A stretch of 32,565 bases of DNA from Enterococcus_G camelliae (GTDB lineage: Bacteria > Bacillota > Bacilli > Lactobacillales > Enterococcaceae), in assembly GCF_042685105.1 (NCBI RefSeq), contig NZ_JBHUMO010000037.1:1-32565 (forward strand). The letters are read 5' to 3'. The position numbers and the translations under genes were made by a program. Numbering within the stretch: position 1 is the first letter of the stretch; the number at the start of each line of letters is the position of its first letter. The notes beneath the pieces were generated by a model. It was not told the origin of the DNA and did no database searches. It saw only the letters and a program-made list of their open reading frames with translations. Shown in pieces: positions 8,928-17,723 of the stretch.

Positions 8928-9650
8928 ATGAAAGCCTATGAAACGATTTATCAGACAATTGAAAATCGCATTCTAAAAAAACACTTTAAGCCAGGTGAAT
9001 ACCTACCTAGCGAAAATCAGCTCTGTCAAACGTATCATGTTTCTCGCGATACGATTCGAAAAGCATTAAGTTTATTGATGGCAAATGGCTACATTCAAAA
9101 AATTCAAGGCAAGGGATCCATTGTCTTGAAACGTGAACAACTACGATTTCCTATATCAGGGTTGACTAGCTACAAAGAACTGCAAAACTCTTATGGCTAT
9201 CAAGGAAGAACCATTGTCGAAAAATTGGTGAAACGGGTAGTTGACTCCGAATTGGAACAAAAAACAGGATTTCCTACTGGTAGTGAGGTTTGGGAATTGG
9301 TTCGCACACGGGAGATTGATCAAGCCAAAGTGATTTTGGATCGTGACTATCTATTGTGCACGTTCATTCCCTACTTGGATACGGAGATTGGGGAGGACTC
9401 CATTTATCATTACTTTGAACAAGAGCTCCATTTACAAATTGCCTTTGCTGAAAAAGAAATCCGCATAGATCACTTACATGACGAAGATCGAGAGCTATTG
9501 GATTTAAACCAAAATGATCACCATATTGTCGCCATTCATAGCCGAGTGTTTTTAGCCAATGCGCAACAATTTCAGTACACGGAAAGTCGGCACAGAGTGG
9601 ATAAGTTTCGCTTCTACGACTTTGCTCGTCGCAACCCCTCCACCTTTTAA
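8928..9650 (+). CDS. treR: Trehalose operon repressor TreR (GntR/HutC family)
   Basis: GntR-family transcription factor of 240 residues. The N-terminal winged helix (about 1-72) contains PSENQLCQTYHVSRDTIRKA and the wing KIQGKGSIVL. The rest is a UTRA effector domain (about 90-235), expected to bind trehalose 6-phosphate. I use the ATG at 8928 with GGAG eight bases upstream; a GTG at 8919 is in frame but overlaps that ribosome site. It is transcribed away from treP across a 309-bp region holding operator-like repeats at both ends. Similar proteins regulate other sugars, but treA and treP next door make the trehalose role the simplest reading. Confidence 0.87.
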   Translation: MKAYETIYQTIENRILKKHFKPGEYLPSENQLCQTYHVSRDTIRKALSLLMANGYIQKIQGKGSIVLKREQLRFPISGLTSYKELQNSYGYQGRTIVEKLVKRVVDSELEQKTGFPTGSEVWELVRTREIDQAKVILDRDYLLCTFIPYLDTEIGEDSIYHYFEQELHLQIAFAEKEIRIDHLHDEDRELLDLNQNDHHIVAIHSRVFLANAQQFQYTESRHRVDKFRFYDFARRNPSTF

Positions 9651-9656
9651 AGTCCT

Positions 9657-9716
9657 CATGCCACTGAGAAACTACTCCATTGAAATGGGACAGTTTCTCA
9701 GTGGCATGCTTTTTTC
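9657..9716 (+). terminator. Strong terminator after treR
   Basis: A 17-bp perfect stem (9657-9673 with 9692-9708) is followed by CTTTTTTC. It ends treR and lies in the convergent gap with the glycosylase-like gene, so it may also slow transcription from the other side. Confidence 0.85.
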
Positions 9717-9719
9717 TAC

Positions 9720-10316
9720 TCATTCACAGGTCGTGATGGTAGGAATCAATTCTTTCACTTTTTCGCGTAAAGCCGGCACGACTTGTGCATCAAACCAAGG
9801 ATTCTTTTGCAGCCATCGCCCATTTAAAGGAGAGGGATGGGGCAATGGAAAATAAGTGGGCAGATACGTTTGATAATTGCGGACTGTTTCAGTCAAATTG
9901 ATCCTCGGTTGCAACAAATAATGGTTTTGTGCGTAACGTCCGAGCAAAAGAATCAACTTGACCTGTGGCATAAATTCCATACAACGCGGATGCCATTTGG
10001 CGGCAAAGTCTTTTCTTGGAGGCAAGTCACCCGACTTTCCTTTACCGGGGTAATAAAAATCCATTGGCAAAATGGCTAATTGCTTGGAGTGATAAAAGGT
10101 CTGTTCATCCATACCTAACCAATTTCGAAGCCGTTTCCCACTTTGATCATTCCAAAAAAGCCGCGTATCTTGCGCTTTTTTTCCAGGCGCCTGACCAATA
10201 ATAACCAAGCGTGCTTCAGGATGAACAGAATAGAGTGGTTTTATCCCATTCGCTGTGTACTGTTGATTGGCAGGATCCTGCTCAATGGCCTGTTGCAATG
10301 TTTGTAATGTGTCCAT
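9720..10316 (-). CDS. Uracil-DNA glycosylase-superfamily protein
   Basis: Protein of 198 residues with the two signature segments of the UDG superfamily: IIGQAPGKKAQDTR near residues 39-52 (the water-activating and uracil-pocket loop) and LPHPSPLNGRW near 157-167 (the minor-groove loop). It belongs to the UDG-like group annotated as uracil-DNA glycosylase family protein, distinct from the classic Ung. It would act in base-excision repair, though the substrate of this subgroup is not well established. The start MDTLQ has a GAGGTG ribosome site. It is followed 20 bp upstream on the same strand by a HAD phosphatase gene, with no obvious functional link. Confidence 0.75.
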   Translation of the reverse strand: MDTLQTLQQAIEQDPANQQYTANGIKPLYSVHPEARLVIIGQAPGKKAQDTRLFWNDQSGKRLRNWLGMDEQTFYHSKQLAILPMDFYYPGKGKSGDLPPRKDFAAKWHPRCMEFMPQVKLILLLGRYAQNHYLLQPRINLTETVRNYQTYLPTYFPLPHPSPLNGRWLQKNPWFDAQVVPALREKVKELIPTITTCE

Positions 10317-10335
10317 CTTGCTTCACCTCATTTTT

Positions 10336-11130
10336 TTACAAAAATTCTTCTATCTTAGCTAAGACCGCTTGCTCGTTATTCGAACCAATTACTTGAAAGG
10401 CCGCCTTTTTCACTGGAAGTAGCGCATTATCCATCGCGTAGGAATGCGTCACTTCGCGAAACATTCCAATGTCATTCATATTGTCTCCAAAAACAGCGAT
10501 TTCGTCTGTGCCCAATTGAAATTTTTTCTGTAACTCTCGGATTCCTACTTCTTTGCCGGCATTGTTGGAAATAATATCAAGTGATTGGTGTCCACTCGTC
10601 ACAACAGTTAACTCTTGACCAAACGCCGCTTGAAGTTGCTGGTTGGCAATTGGTAGCCGTTCTGCGGAAAAATTCAAAGCAAACTTGAAAATAGCATCAG
10701 GTATTGGTTTGTTTAAATCCACTTCCGTAATGTGTCGGTAAAAAAATCGAACATGCTCGACGAATGATTTGGGAAGATTTTGGTCAATGTATACCCCTTT
10801 ACTGCCGGATAATACCAAGCGATGATCAGGCAATTCACGCGCAAGGTACGTCAAAATCGCTTCATGAAAATCTGTGGCAATTGTTTGTGCCATTACTTGA
10901 TTGCCATGATAGCGAATATCTGCTCCATTATCCGCAATGTAAAACAACTGTTCATGAAAATCTGGAAAATAATCCACTAAGCGCCAATACTGGTTCCCCG
11001 AAGCAACCACAAAATGGATTTGTTGCTTTTCCATTTCTTTCTTTATTGCCAGGAAACGCTCACGATCATAGGTCTTGTCATCATTCAAAAATGTTCCATC
11101 CATATCCACTACGACTGCTTTAATTGTCAC
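10336..11130 (-). CDS. Cof-type HAD-IIB sugar-phosphatase-like hydrolase
   Basis: HAD-superfamily phosphatase of the Cof/YbiV type IIB group, 264 residues, cytosolic. Motif I is VVVDMDGTFLND with nucleophile Asp9 and acid Asp11, motif II is VVASGNQYW near 38-46, and motif IV is VFGDNMNDIGMF near 213-224. The middle cap domain is type C2B. These enzymes dephosphorylate sugar phosphates, FMN or PLP with loose specificity, and the substrate cannot be read from sequence. It starts at a GTG (11130) with AAAGGA nine bases upstream. It is probably co-transcribed with the downstream glycosylase-like gene. Confidence 0.82.
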   Translation of the reverse strand: MTIKAVVVDMDGTFLNDDKTYDRERFLAIKKEMEKQQIHFVVASGNQYWRLVDYFPDFHEQLFYIADNGADIRYHGNQVMAQTIATDFHEAILTYLARELPDHRLVLSGSKGVYIDQNLPKSFVEHVRFFYRHITEVDLNKPIPDAIFKFALNFSAERLPIANQQLQAAFGQELTVVTSGHQSLDIISNNAGKEVGIRELQKKFQLGTDEIAVFGDNMNDIGMFREVTHSYAMDNALLPVKKAAFQVIGSNNEQAVLAKIEEFL

Positions 11131-11182
11131 AAGGGTTCATCCTTTCTTGATTTTGGTACCTTTCTACTAGTATAAACTACTT

Positions 11183-11230
11183 CTAAAAAGAAAAAAAGAA
11201 AGTGCTTTTTGAGTAAAATCAGCATCTTTC
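11183..11230 (-). terminator. Terminator after gdpD
   Basis: On the minus strand GAAAGATGCT pairs with AGCACTTTC (one bulge), followed by a seven-T run and further T-rich sequence. It lies just past the gdpD stop. Confidence 0.7.
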
Positions 11231-11240
11231 TCCTTTCCCA

Positions 11241-11993
11241 TTATACAAATGAAAATTGTTCGCGTTCATATCGTTGGCGCAATTTTATCGCCTGTGCTGG
11301 ATAGTCAGTATGAAACCCAGCCACCTTTCTTTCAAAACACATCCACATTTCCGGTTCACTATTCACAGTCCACGGACAAACACGCTTCTCTAGCTCGATC
11401 AACTCCGCTTCTGATTGAATAAACCAAGAAAAGTTCGGTTCGATCCGCTCAATGGCCGTAAAATAGTTTGCAAAAGCAATTGTCACAACCGAACCAATTG
11501 TTTGCCAAGCTTTCGGTGTAACTGGGTCTAATTCCGCTAATCGTTGGAGGGTCACTAGGTTAAAACTAGAATAGTTTACAACAAAGGGCCAGTCCTTATT
11601 TTTGATGGTTCGTACAAGGGTTTCCTCGATGCCTGGGTACTCTTTTTGATCGGTTTTCACTTTAATCGTCAGTGTTCCCTGATAATCTAATTCAGTTAAT
11701 AACCCCAGAACCTCTGTTAAGGTTGGAATTGTTTCTTGCTCATAATGAAGAGAAAACCAACCACCTGCATCAAAAGTCTTTAGCTCAGCTACTGTGTACT
11801 CACTCACTAGCCCTTTGCCATTCGTTGTCCGATTGATTGTTTCATCATGAATCACGACAAGTTCCCCATCTTTTGTCAAATGAACATCCAATTCAATGCC
11901 ATCTACTCCGATGCGGACACTTTCTGCAAAAGAAATCAACGTATTTTCTGGGTGCGTTCCGCTACTCCCACGATGAGCAAAAATTTTCGTCAT
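11241..11993 (-). CDS. Glycerophosphodiester phosphodiesterase
   Basis: GDPD-family TIM-barrel enzyme of 250 residues, hydrolysing glycerophosphodiesters to glycerol 3-phosphate and an alcohol. Catalytic and metal ligands are visible: His7-Arg8 in FAHRGSSG, PENT at 15-18, Glu34, Asp36 and His38 in GIELDVHLT, and His49 in VVIHDETINR. No signal peptide or membrane segment is present, so it is a cytosolic UgpQ/GlpQ-like form. The ATG has an AGGAGGAAGG ribosome site. It stands alone between two terminators. Physiological substrates could be deacylated phospholipids or teichoic-acid fragments. Confidence 0.87.
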   Translation of the reverse strand: MTKIFAHRGSSGTHPENTLISFAESVRIGVDGIELDVHLTKDGELVVIHDETINRTTNGKGLVSEYTVAELKTFDAGGWFSLHYEQETIPTLTEVLGLLTELDYQGTLTIKVKTDQKEYPGIEETLVRTIKNKDWPFVVNYSSFNLVTLQRLAELDPVTPKAWQTIGSVVTIAFANYFTAIERIEPNFSWFIQSEAELIELEKRVCPWTVNSEPEMWMCFERKVAGFHTDYPAQAIKLRQRYEREQFSFV

Positions 11994-12160
11994 TTCCTTC
12001 CTCCTACTCGCTTCTTTTCCTATCCTATCAAATCCTCTTCCTAAGTTACTTTTACTTTAGCACGCGTTTGTTAAAATTCGTTTGTTTTTCTGTAAAATTT
12101 CCACTCATGCTTCCCATCATTCCGCATCTTTTTGTTGGTCAAAAAAACTTACGTCCTATA

Positions 12161-12206
12161 AAAAAATGAACACCACCTCTTGCGATGGTTGTCCATTCAT
12201 TTTTTT
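12161..12206. terminator. Bidirectional-looking terminator at the end of the thiamine operon
   Basis: The segment begins with A6TGAACACCA and ends with TGGTTGTCCATTCAT7, giving a long imperfect stem flanked by A and T runs on both strands. It overlaps the thiD stop region, so it should end the minus-strand thiamine operon. Confidence 0.7.
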
Positions 12207-13023
12207 ATTCTTCTATCGTGATTTGTTCATCCAAAGTTGCCCAATGGTTCGTTGGTCCGTGACCATGTCCTACCATGATTCCTTGCTCAATCGCTCCTTG
12301 AATAAATTTTTTTCCGATGATGATAGCTTCTCGCAAGGCCGTCCCTTTTGCTAGTTCAGCCGCAATACATGCCGAAAAAGTATCCCCTGTACCGTGTGTA
12401 TTTTGGGTATGGATTCTTGGTCCACTCAACCACATCTGAGCACCTGAAGAAAAGAGCACATAATCCCGCGAAATTGCTCCTCCTTGGTGGCCGCCTTTGA
12501 TGATGACATGTTGCACCCCAAATTGTTGAATTTTTTTGGCAGCAGCCATCATATCTGCTTCACTTTCAATTGTACAGTCTGCCAAAACTTCCGCTTCTGG
12601 TATATTGGGTGTCACAATCGTTGCAATCGGCAGCAATTTGGTCCGGATACTTGTAATGGCATCACTTTGCAATAGTGGATGGCCTCCTTTTGCAATCATC
12701 ACCGGATCAACAACTAATGGCCCAAAATCAACTTTTTTTAAATTTTCAACCACGCATTCGACGTGTTCACGATCAGCTAGCATCCCGGTTTTGGCCGCTT
12801 TTATTTGAAAGTCTGCTGCCAAAGAAGCAAATTGGGCATCAATAAAGGTTAGTGGAACAGGAAAACTATCTTGAACACCCAGTGTATTCTGAGCAGTAAG
12901 TGCCACAACGATATTCATACCAAATGCACGCCGCATTTGAAATGTTTTCAAATCTGCTTGAATGCCTGCACCCCCACCGGAATCCGTTCCTGCAATGGTC
13001 ACAACTTGTGGTGTTTCATTCAT
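12205..13023 (-). CDS. thiD: Hydroxymethylpyrimidine (phosphate) kinase ThiD
   Basis: Ribokinase-fold kinase of 272 residues. It phosphorylates 4-amino-5-hydroxymethyl-2-methylpyrimidine (HMP) to HMP-P and HMP-PP, the pyrimidine substrate of ThiE. Diagnostic segments are the N-terminal TIAGTDSGGGAGIQADLKTF-type region (residues 9-28), VVDPVMIAKGG near 121, and the anion-hole/catalytic GTGDTFSACIA near 211. Its ATGA start overlaps the thiE stop by 4 bp. It is the last gene of the operon. Length and motifs are typical of bifunctional ThiD rather than PdxK. Confidence 0.9.
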   Translation of the reverse strand: MNETPQVVTIAGTDSGGGAGIQADLKTFQMRRAFGMNIVVALTAQNTLGVQDSFPVPLTFIDAQFASLAADFQIKAAKTGMLADREHVECVVENLKKVDFGPLVVDPVMIAKGGHPLLQSDAITSIRTKLLPIATIVTPNIPEAEVLADCTIESEADMMAAAKKIQQFGVQHVIIKGGHQGGAISRDYVLFSSGAQMWLSGPRIHTQNTHGTGDTFSACIAAELAKGTALREAIIIGKKFIQGAIEQGIMVGHGHGPTNHWATLDEQITIEE

Positions 13024-13652
13024 TGCTCTCCCTCCAATACGTTTGCCAATTTTTGGCGTAATGCTTGTACTTTCAATGAAACATTTTCAGCCTTCATGAT
13101 TTCACTAACAACAGCGACACCTGCAATATGGCTGCCTTTGAAGGTGTCAAGATTGTCCTCTTTGATGCCACCAATTGCAACAACGGGGATAGCAACACTC
13201 TCTACAATTGCTTGCAATGTTGCGACAGGCGTTACCGGTGTCTGCTTTGTTTGGGTAGGAAAAATAGCCCCTGTTCCTAAATAGTCTGCTCCTGCACGCT
13301 CAGCTTCTAATGCCCGCGCAACGGTTTTGGCAGATACTCCCACCAATTTATCTGAACCAACTAATTTCCGAACCACACTCACTGGCAACTCATCATCACC
13401 AATATGAACACCCGCCGCATCCACTGCTAAACAAATATCTACCCGGTCATCAATAATTAATGGAATCTGATAGCGATCGGTCAGCACTTTTAGTTTTTTA
13501 GCTCTCTCATATACAGCCTGTGTTGTCCGTTTTTTTTCTCTGAGCTGAACCAAAGTAACTCCTGCACGACAAGCCTCTTCAATAATTGAAAAAAAAGTCT
13601 GTTCATCATAATCATAGCCCTCTGTAACTAGATATAGGCGGTAGTCTGCCAT
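13020..13652 (-). CDS. thiE: Thiamine-phosphate synthase ThiE
   Basis: TIM-barrel enzyme of 210 residues that joins HMP-PP and hydroxyethylthiazole phosphate (HET-P) to give thiamine monophosphate. Family motifs are VQLREKKRTT (about 36-45), IIDDRVDICLAVDAAGVHIGDDE-type substrate loop (about 64-87, DD pair binding Mg-pyrophosphate), GTGAIFPTQTK near 127, and AIGGI near 163. The start has a strong GAGGAGG. It overlaps the upstream thiM by 25 bp and thiD by 4 bp. Confidence 0.92.
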   Translation of the reverse strand: MADYRLYLVTEGYDYDEQTFFSIIEEACRAGVTLVQLREKKRTTQAVYERAKKLKVLTDRYQIPLIIDDRVDICLAVDAAGVHIGDDELPVSVVRKLVGSDKLVGVSAKTVARALEAERAGADYLGTGAIFPTQTKQTPVTPVATLQAIVESVAIPVVAIGGIKEDNLDTFKGSHIAGVAVVSEIMKAENVSLKVQALRQKLANVLEGEQ

Positions 13653-14488
13653 AATGATCCTCCTCGAATGTTCTCAAACCATCCTTGATGATTCATTAAC
13701 AATGATAATTGATTTAACGTTTCTTGTCGAAAATTAGCCAGACCCGTTGTTCGTTTTCGAGCCGCTTCTCCACAGAGATTAAAATAGCTAACCGCTGCAA
13801 GTGTGGCCTCTAATGGTGCAAACTCCGCGCCCAATAAAGCCGCAATGATTGCTCCCACAATGTCACCCGTTCCAGTGAAACGATCCAGCTCCGCCACGCC
13901 ATTGGCAAGAAAATATGCGTGTTTTTGCGAAACAATCAAATCCTTTGCACCTGTCGCAAGAAAAATTGTATTTGGATGTTTCTCTGCTTCAATTTGCATG
14001 GCCCGTGCTAATGTGATTAACTCTTGCTCCTCTTGATCTTCAGCACTAGCATCTACCCCTCTAGCATTACTTTGCAGTCCACAGAAAGCGCGCATTTCAG
14101 AAGTATTGCCCTTTATAACCGTTGGCTCATAATTTGCAAGTTTTTGGGCCAACTCAAAGCGCATAGCCGTTGCTGCGACACCAACCAAATCAACGACAAA
14201 AGGGGTGCTGGTCTGATCTGCGACCCGAGCTGCCTCTAATAGACTCAACTCCCTATCTGGAGAAAGATGACCCAAGTTCAATAGTAAGCTATTATTTTGA
14301 CCAAATAACTCTGAAAATTCACGCACATCATCCGCCATAATTGGCTTGGCATCGATATACAAAAGCGCATTGGCCATTGACTCGCACGTGATTTCATTGG
14401 TAATACATTGTACTAATGGCGAGAATGGGAGGGGAAACGCATGCTGAACTGCCGTATAAAAATAGTCTTCGCGATTAAATCGAACCAT
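13628..14488 (-). CDS. thiM: Hydroxyethylthiazole kinase ThiM
   Basis: Kinase of 286 residues that phosphorylates 4-methyl-5-(2-hydroxyethyl)thiazole, allowing salvage of the thiazole half of thiamine. Family features are VQCITNEITCESMANALL-like N terminus (about 26-43), VVDLVGVAAT near 98, VIKGNTSEM near 124, and the glycine-rich catalytic loop FTGTGDIVGA near 204-213. That loop has Asp209 at the catalytic-base position, where the studied Bacillus enzyme has Cys. Asp is usual in the wider ribokinase-like fold, so activity is expected. GGAGGGATGAC precedes the ATG. It overlaps thiW by 14 bp and thiE by 25 bp. Confidence 0.9.
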   Translation of the reverse strand: MVRFNREDYFYTAVQHAFPLPFSPLVQCITNEITCESMANALLYIDAKPIMADDVREFSELFGQNNSLLLNLGHLSPDRELSLLEAARVADQTSTPFVVDLVGVAATAMRFELAQKLANYEPTVIKGNTSEMRAFCGLQSNARGVDASAEDQEEQELITLARAMQIEAEKHPNTIFLATGAKDLIVSQKHAYFLANGVAELDRFTGTGDIVGAIIAALLGAEFAPLEATLAAVSYFNLCGEAARKRTTGLANFRQETLNQLSLLMNHQGWFENIRGGSLWQTTAYI

Positions 14489-15002
14489 TTGTCATCCCTC
14501 CAAACAAACGTTGAACACGTTGAAATGGTTGTGTTTCTTTTAATTTTAATAAGACAAAGAAACCAATGATTGATCCTGAAATAGCACCTCCAAAAAAGCG
14601 TGGCGTATACAAGAACCAATACATTCCTTGCTGACTACCTGTAAACCAAACCATAACTGGATAAGAAAGCAACGAACCAATCAGCCCCGTCCCCACAATT
14701 TCTCCGAGCATTGCTCCCCAAACTTTTCCTGTATACTTGTAACCAATCCCTGCCAAACATGCGCCAAATACAGCACCTGTCAGAGCCAGTGGGGGAATAC
14801 CGAGAAGGGTCATCCGAATCAGCGCGCATACAAATGCCATAATTGTGGCATAAAGTGGGCCCAACAAAGTAGCGGCAATCACATTCATCACACTTGACAT
14901 GGGAGCCATTCCCTCAATACGAAATAATGGCGATAACACAACATCCATCGCAATCATCATAGCCAACAAGCTTATTTTTTTTACATTATTTACTTGACTC
15001 AT
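14475..15002 (-). CDS. thiW: ECF transporter S component ThiW (thiazole uptake)
   Basis: Integral membrane protein of 175 residues with about five to six hydrophobic helices. It starts with the conserved ThiW-type segment KKISLLAMMIAMDVVLSPLF and continues with EGMAPMSSVMNVIAATLLGP. ThiW is the predicted substrate-binding subunit for thiazole (HET) in energy-coupling-factor transporters. Its position beside thiM (HET kinase) supports that. It would use the YkoC/YkoD energising module of this operon or a shared ECF module elsewhere. Its ATGA start overlaps the tenA stop by 4 bp. Confidence 0.85.
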   Translation of the reverse strand: MSQVNNVKKISLLAMMIAMDVVLSPLFRIEGMAPMSSVMNVIAATLLGPLYATIMAFVCALIRMTLLGIPPLALTGAVFGACLAGIGYKYTGKVWGAMLGEIVGTGLIGSLLSYPVMVWFTGSQQGMYWFLYTPRFFGGAISGSIIGFFVLLKLKETQPFQRVQRLFGGMTNGSI

Positions 15003-15700
15003 CTCTCTTCACACTCCTCTTTCAGCCCTTTTGGCCATGACTCAAATTGATACGCCATTTCCCAAAAAGAAAATTCCATTTTTGCACTGATGACAAACGC
15101 TTGCTCCATTTGCTTTTTCTGTTCATCTTTGCTTTGTTCATAGACAGCATTCAATAAGGCGGCATCGTTCTTTATATCTGCTAAACCCTCTTCTCCTCCA
15201 TAGGTATCAATCCATTGTTGATAGAATGGATTTGGCGAATGGCTCTGCTTGTTTTTTAAATAAACCCCAATATCTGCATATAACCATGGACAAGGCAATA
15301 AACTCGCCGCAATAATCCAATCGTTTCCCTCCACTAGTTGACGATACAAATGAGAAACATAGTTGTAGGCCGTGGGGGCTATTTCGGTATTCTGTAACTC
15401 TTGATCTGTAATTAGCAATTCTTTAAAGAAGGTCTCCCGAACCGCCAACTCACCGGCCTTTAAATGAGCCGCGTTTTCTTCCATGCGTTTTTTCAACTCA
15501 GGGAAAGTTGTTTGTGCCGCTACCAGTGCATAGATATGCGAAAAATGTTCTAAATAGTAACAATCTTGAATAAGGTAGTAGCGAAAGTTTTCCATTGGCA
15601 AGGTGCCATCTTGAATGCCTGTAATGAACGGATGGACAAAACTTCCTTCCCAATAGGGTCTCGTCTGACTTCTTACACGGTCCGTAAATTTTTGGTTCAT
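14999..15700 (-). CDS. tenA: Aminopyrimidine aminohydrolase TenA (thiaminase II)
   Basis: All-helical enzyme of 233 residues that converts aminomethyl-HMP from degraded thiamine to HMP. Active-site residues are visible: Asp46 in LIQDCYYL, Cys137 in AASLLPCPWLYADIG, and a C-terminal FWEMAY Glu/Tyr segment. The start is the ATG at 15700 because GAGAGGATG lies just upstream and the start overlaps the ykoC stop as ATGA. A longer open frame to 15907 runs through ykoC in another frame. Placed between transporter and kinase genes, it feeds HMP to ThiD. Confidence 0.9.
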   Translation of the reverse strand: MNQKFTDRVRSQTRPYWEGSFVHPFITGIQDGTLPMENFRYYLIQDCYYLEHFSHIYALVAAQTTFPELKKRMEENAAHLKAGELAVRETFFKELLITDQELQNTEIAPTAYNYVSHLYRQLVEGNDWIIAASLLPCPWLYADIGVYLKNKQSHSPNPFYQQWIDTYGGEEGLADIKNDAALLNAVYEQSKDEQKKQMEQAFVISAKMEFSFWEMAYQFESWPKGLKEECEER

Positions 15701-16362
15701 CCAATCATCCTCTCTAGAATTAAAAATCCATTTCCAATCAAAATAGCGACAATACACCAACCATTTGCTGATAACGATGGCTTCCATTTTTGAAAATGAC
15801 TGCGGGTACCCGTTTCCATAAATCCGCGGGAGTACATTGCTTCGGTATAGCGATCTCGCCAATTCATCGCTAGGAAAATCGTTTTGACGTAATAATACGC
15901 TGACCACGGGTACAACCGTTTTCCTCTTAACAAACTGGCATCCCGCATATCAATCACTTCTCGACGAATTTGCGGCGCCGCATGAATCACCACCAATACC
16001 CCGTATACAAAAGTTTGCGGCACATGGTACTGCTCCAAAATCAACAAGCATTCTTCAAAGTCCACCGATGCAACAAAGCCAATTCCCAAAGCCGCAAACG
16101 CATAGGTTCTGGTTAGCAACACCCAAGCATCGGAAAGACCATTTCCTTGAATTAACACAGACCAAAAAGTTGTCAATGCTGGAACAAGCGGAAACAAAAT
16201 TAATACTCCTAGAAAGCCGAACTTTTTGTTAAAAGCCAAATACCCTAATACGACGATCAGCAAGTAAAGATTCAAATAAACTGAATACGTGAATGAAATT
16301 TCAATTGTAAAAAAGAAGACGGCAAAAACAATGGCAGGAATGGCTGTTATTTTTTCTTCCAT
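15697..16362 (-). CDS. ykoC: ECF transporter transmembrane component (YkoC/EcfT-like)
   Basis: CbiQ/EcfT-family membrane subunit of 221 residues, with four to five hydrophobic segments in the first 120 residues. A cytoplasmic coupling region follows with REVIDMRDASLLRGKR near 133 and the second Ala-Arg-Gly-type motif AMYSRGFMETG near 173, which dock on the ATPase. With YkoD and YkoE it forms the predicted HMP/thiamine transporter. It overlaps ykoD by one base and tenA by four. Confidence 0.87.
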   Translation of the reverse strand: MEEKITAIPAIVFAVFFFTIEISFTYSVYLNLYLLIVVLGYLAFNKKFGFLGVLILFPLVPALTTFWSVLIQGNGLSDAWVLLTRTYAFAALGIGFVASVDFEECLLILEQYHVPQTFVYGVLVVIHAAPQIRREVIDMRDASLLRGKRLYPWSAYYYVKTIFLAMNWRDRYTEAMYSRGFMETGTRSHFQKWKPSLSANGWCIVAILIGNGFLILERMIG

Positions 16363-17723
16363 TAATCATCGACCTCCTGTAACTGTTGATTTGCCAAATG
16401 GACATGGTGGTCACTGACACCCACCAATGGCTCCAAACGATGAGAGACAATCAACAGACTCGTCCGCTGTTTTTTCTCTTCCAACCACTTCACAAAAAAC
16501 TGGCATGCTCGCTCATCCAACCCAGTAAACGGCTCATCCAATAGCAGGAATGTACAATCAAGACTCAACATAGCAATTAATTGAATCATCTTTTTTTGCC
16601 CTTCACTCAGCTGATAAAGACTTCTCTCCCTAACATGATCAATCCCTAACGTCTTCATAGCAGCCAATTGCTTTTGTTTTATTTTTTCCTCAGGCTCTTT
16701 GGGAAAATTTAGCTCTTTGTCCACTTGTAGTGTCACAAATTGTTGCTCGGCTTGCTGTACCGCTAAGGTCATTTTTTCATAAAGTTTTCTTTTTCCAAAA
16801 TGGCGTGACAATTTTTGACCATCAAAGTACATCAGCCCTTTGTATGCTTGAAGTTGAACCATCGCTCGCAATAGTGTAGATTTTCCCGTGCCATTAACCC
16901 CAGTTAAGGTTGTTATTCCTTTTTTAAATTGAAAGTTTTGCGGAATCAACAATTCCTTCTCACCTTGAAACAGCGAAAAATTCTGCAATTCAAAGAGACT
17001 TTCCACAGGTGCATCTGGATTCCTTAACGAGCCTAATTGTGGCTGGATTGTCAATTCATCTAACGATTGCTCCTTTAATTGTCCGTTGGTCATCCGAATA
17101 AATCGGTCGACATAAGGCTGATACCCATTTAATTCGTGATCAGCTACTACTATCAATTTTCCCTTATCACGAAGACTCGCTAATTTTTTAATTAACAGCA
17201 TTCGTGAATCCGGATCGATACTTGCAAATGGTTCATCTAATAAAAAGATGGGTGGATCTAACGCCAAAAGAATCGTCAAGGCGGCGCGTTGTTTTTCTCC
17301 GCCTGAAAGAGTCACCAATTCACGATGAAGCAATGCTCCCATCTGCATTTCTTGAACAGCACGTGCCATTCGTTCATTTGACTCCGCAATCGGTAGATTG
17401 AAGTTTTCCATCACAAACATCAATTCTCTTTGCAACGTACGCATGGTAAATTGTTGGCTAGGATTTTGAAACATGATTCCAATTTGTTGTGCCTTCTCTA
17501 CCGTTGTCAGCTGTTGGGTATTGTGATTGTTCACAAAGATTTCACCCAAATAAGTCGTTCCATCAAAGCCTGCAATCGTATGGAGCAGCGTCGTTTTTCC
17601 ACATCCGCTATCACCAGTAAGTAAAGAAAACGTGCCTTGCTTAAATTCACAAGACAATTGATCTAAAATGGTTGTTTCTCCCTTTTGAACAACTAATTTT
17701 TTTGTTACAATTCCTTGCATCAA
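16362..17723 (-). CDS. ykoD: ECF transporter duplicated ATPase (YkoD-like)
   Basis: Fused double ABC ATPase of 453 residues. The first half has Walker A GDSGCGKTT (37-45), signature LSGGEKQR near 139 and Walker B FLLDEPFASIDPD near 159. The second half has Walker A GVNGTGKST near 274, signature LSEGQKKM near 373 and Walker B FLLLDEPFTGLDE near 394. The two halves replace the separate EcfA1/EcfA2 pair. It energises uptake through YkoC and the S component YkoE, and may also serve ThiW. The ATG overlaps the ykoE stop by four bases. Confidence 0.9.
   Translation of the reverse strand: MMQGIVTKKLVVQKGETTILDQLSCEFKQGTFSLLTGDSGCGKTTLLHTIAGFDGTTYLGEIFVNNHNTQQLTTVEKAQQIGIMFQNPSQQFTMRTLQRELMFVMENFNLPIAESNERMARAVQEMQMGALLHRELVTLSGGEKQRAALTILLALDPPIFLLDEPFASIDPDSRMLLIKKLASLRDKGKLIVVADHELNGYQPYVDRFIRMTNGQLKEQSLDELTIQPQLGSLRNPDAPVESLFELQNFSLFQGEKELLIPQNFQFKKGITTLTGVNGTGKSTLLRAMVQLQAYKGLMYFDGQKLSRHFGKRKLYEKMTLAVQQAEQQFVTLQVDKELNFPKEPEEKIKQKQLAAMKTLGIDHVRERSLYQLSEGQKKMIQLIAMLSLDCTFLLLDEPFTGLDERACQFFVKWLEEKKQRTSLLIVSHRLEPLVGVSDHHVHLANQQLQEVDD

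Noticed and set aside
15701..15907. Longer tenA frame
   Set aside because: The extra codons run through ykoC in another frame; the ATG at 15,700 has a ribosome site and overlaps the ykoC stop.
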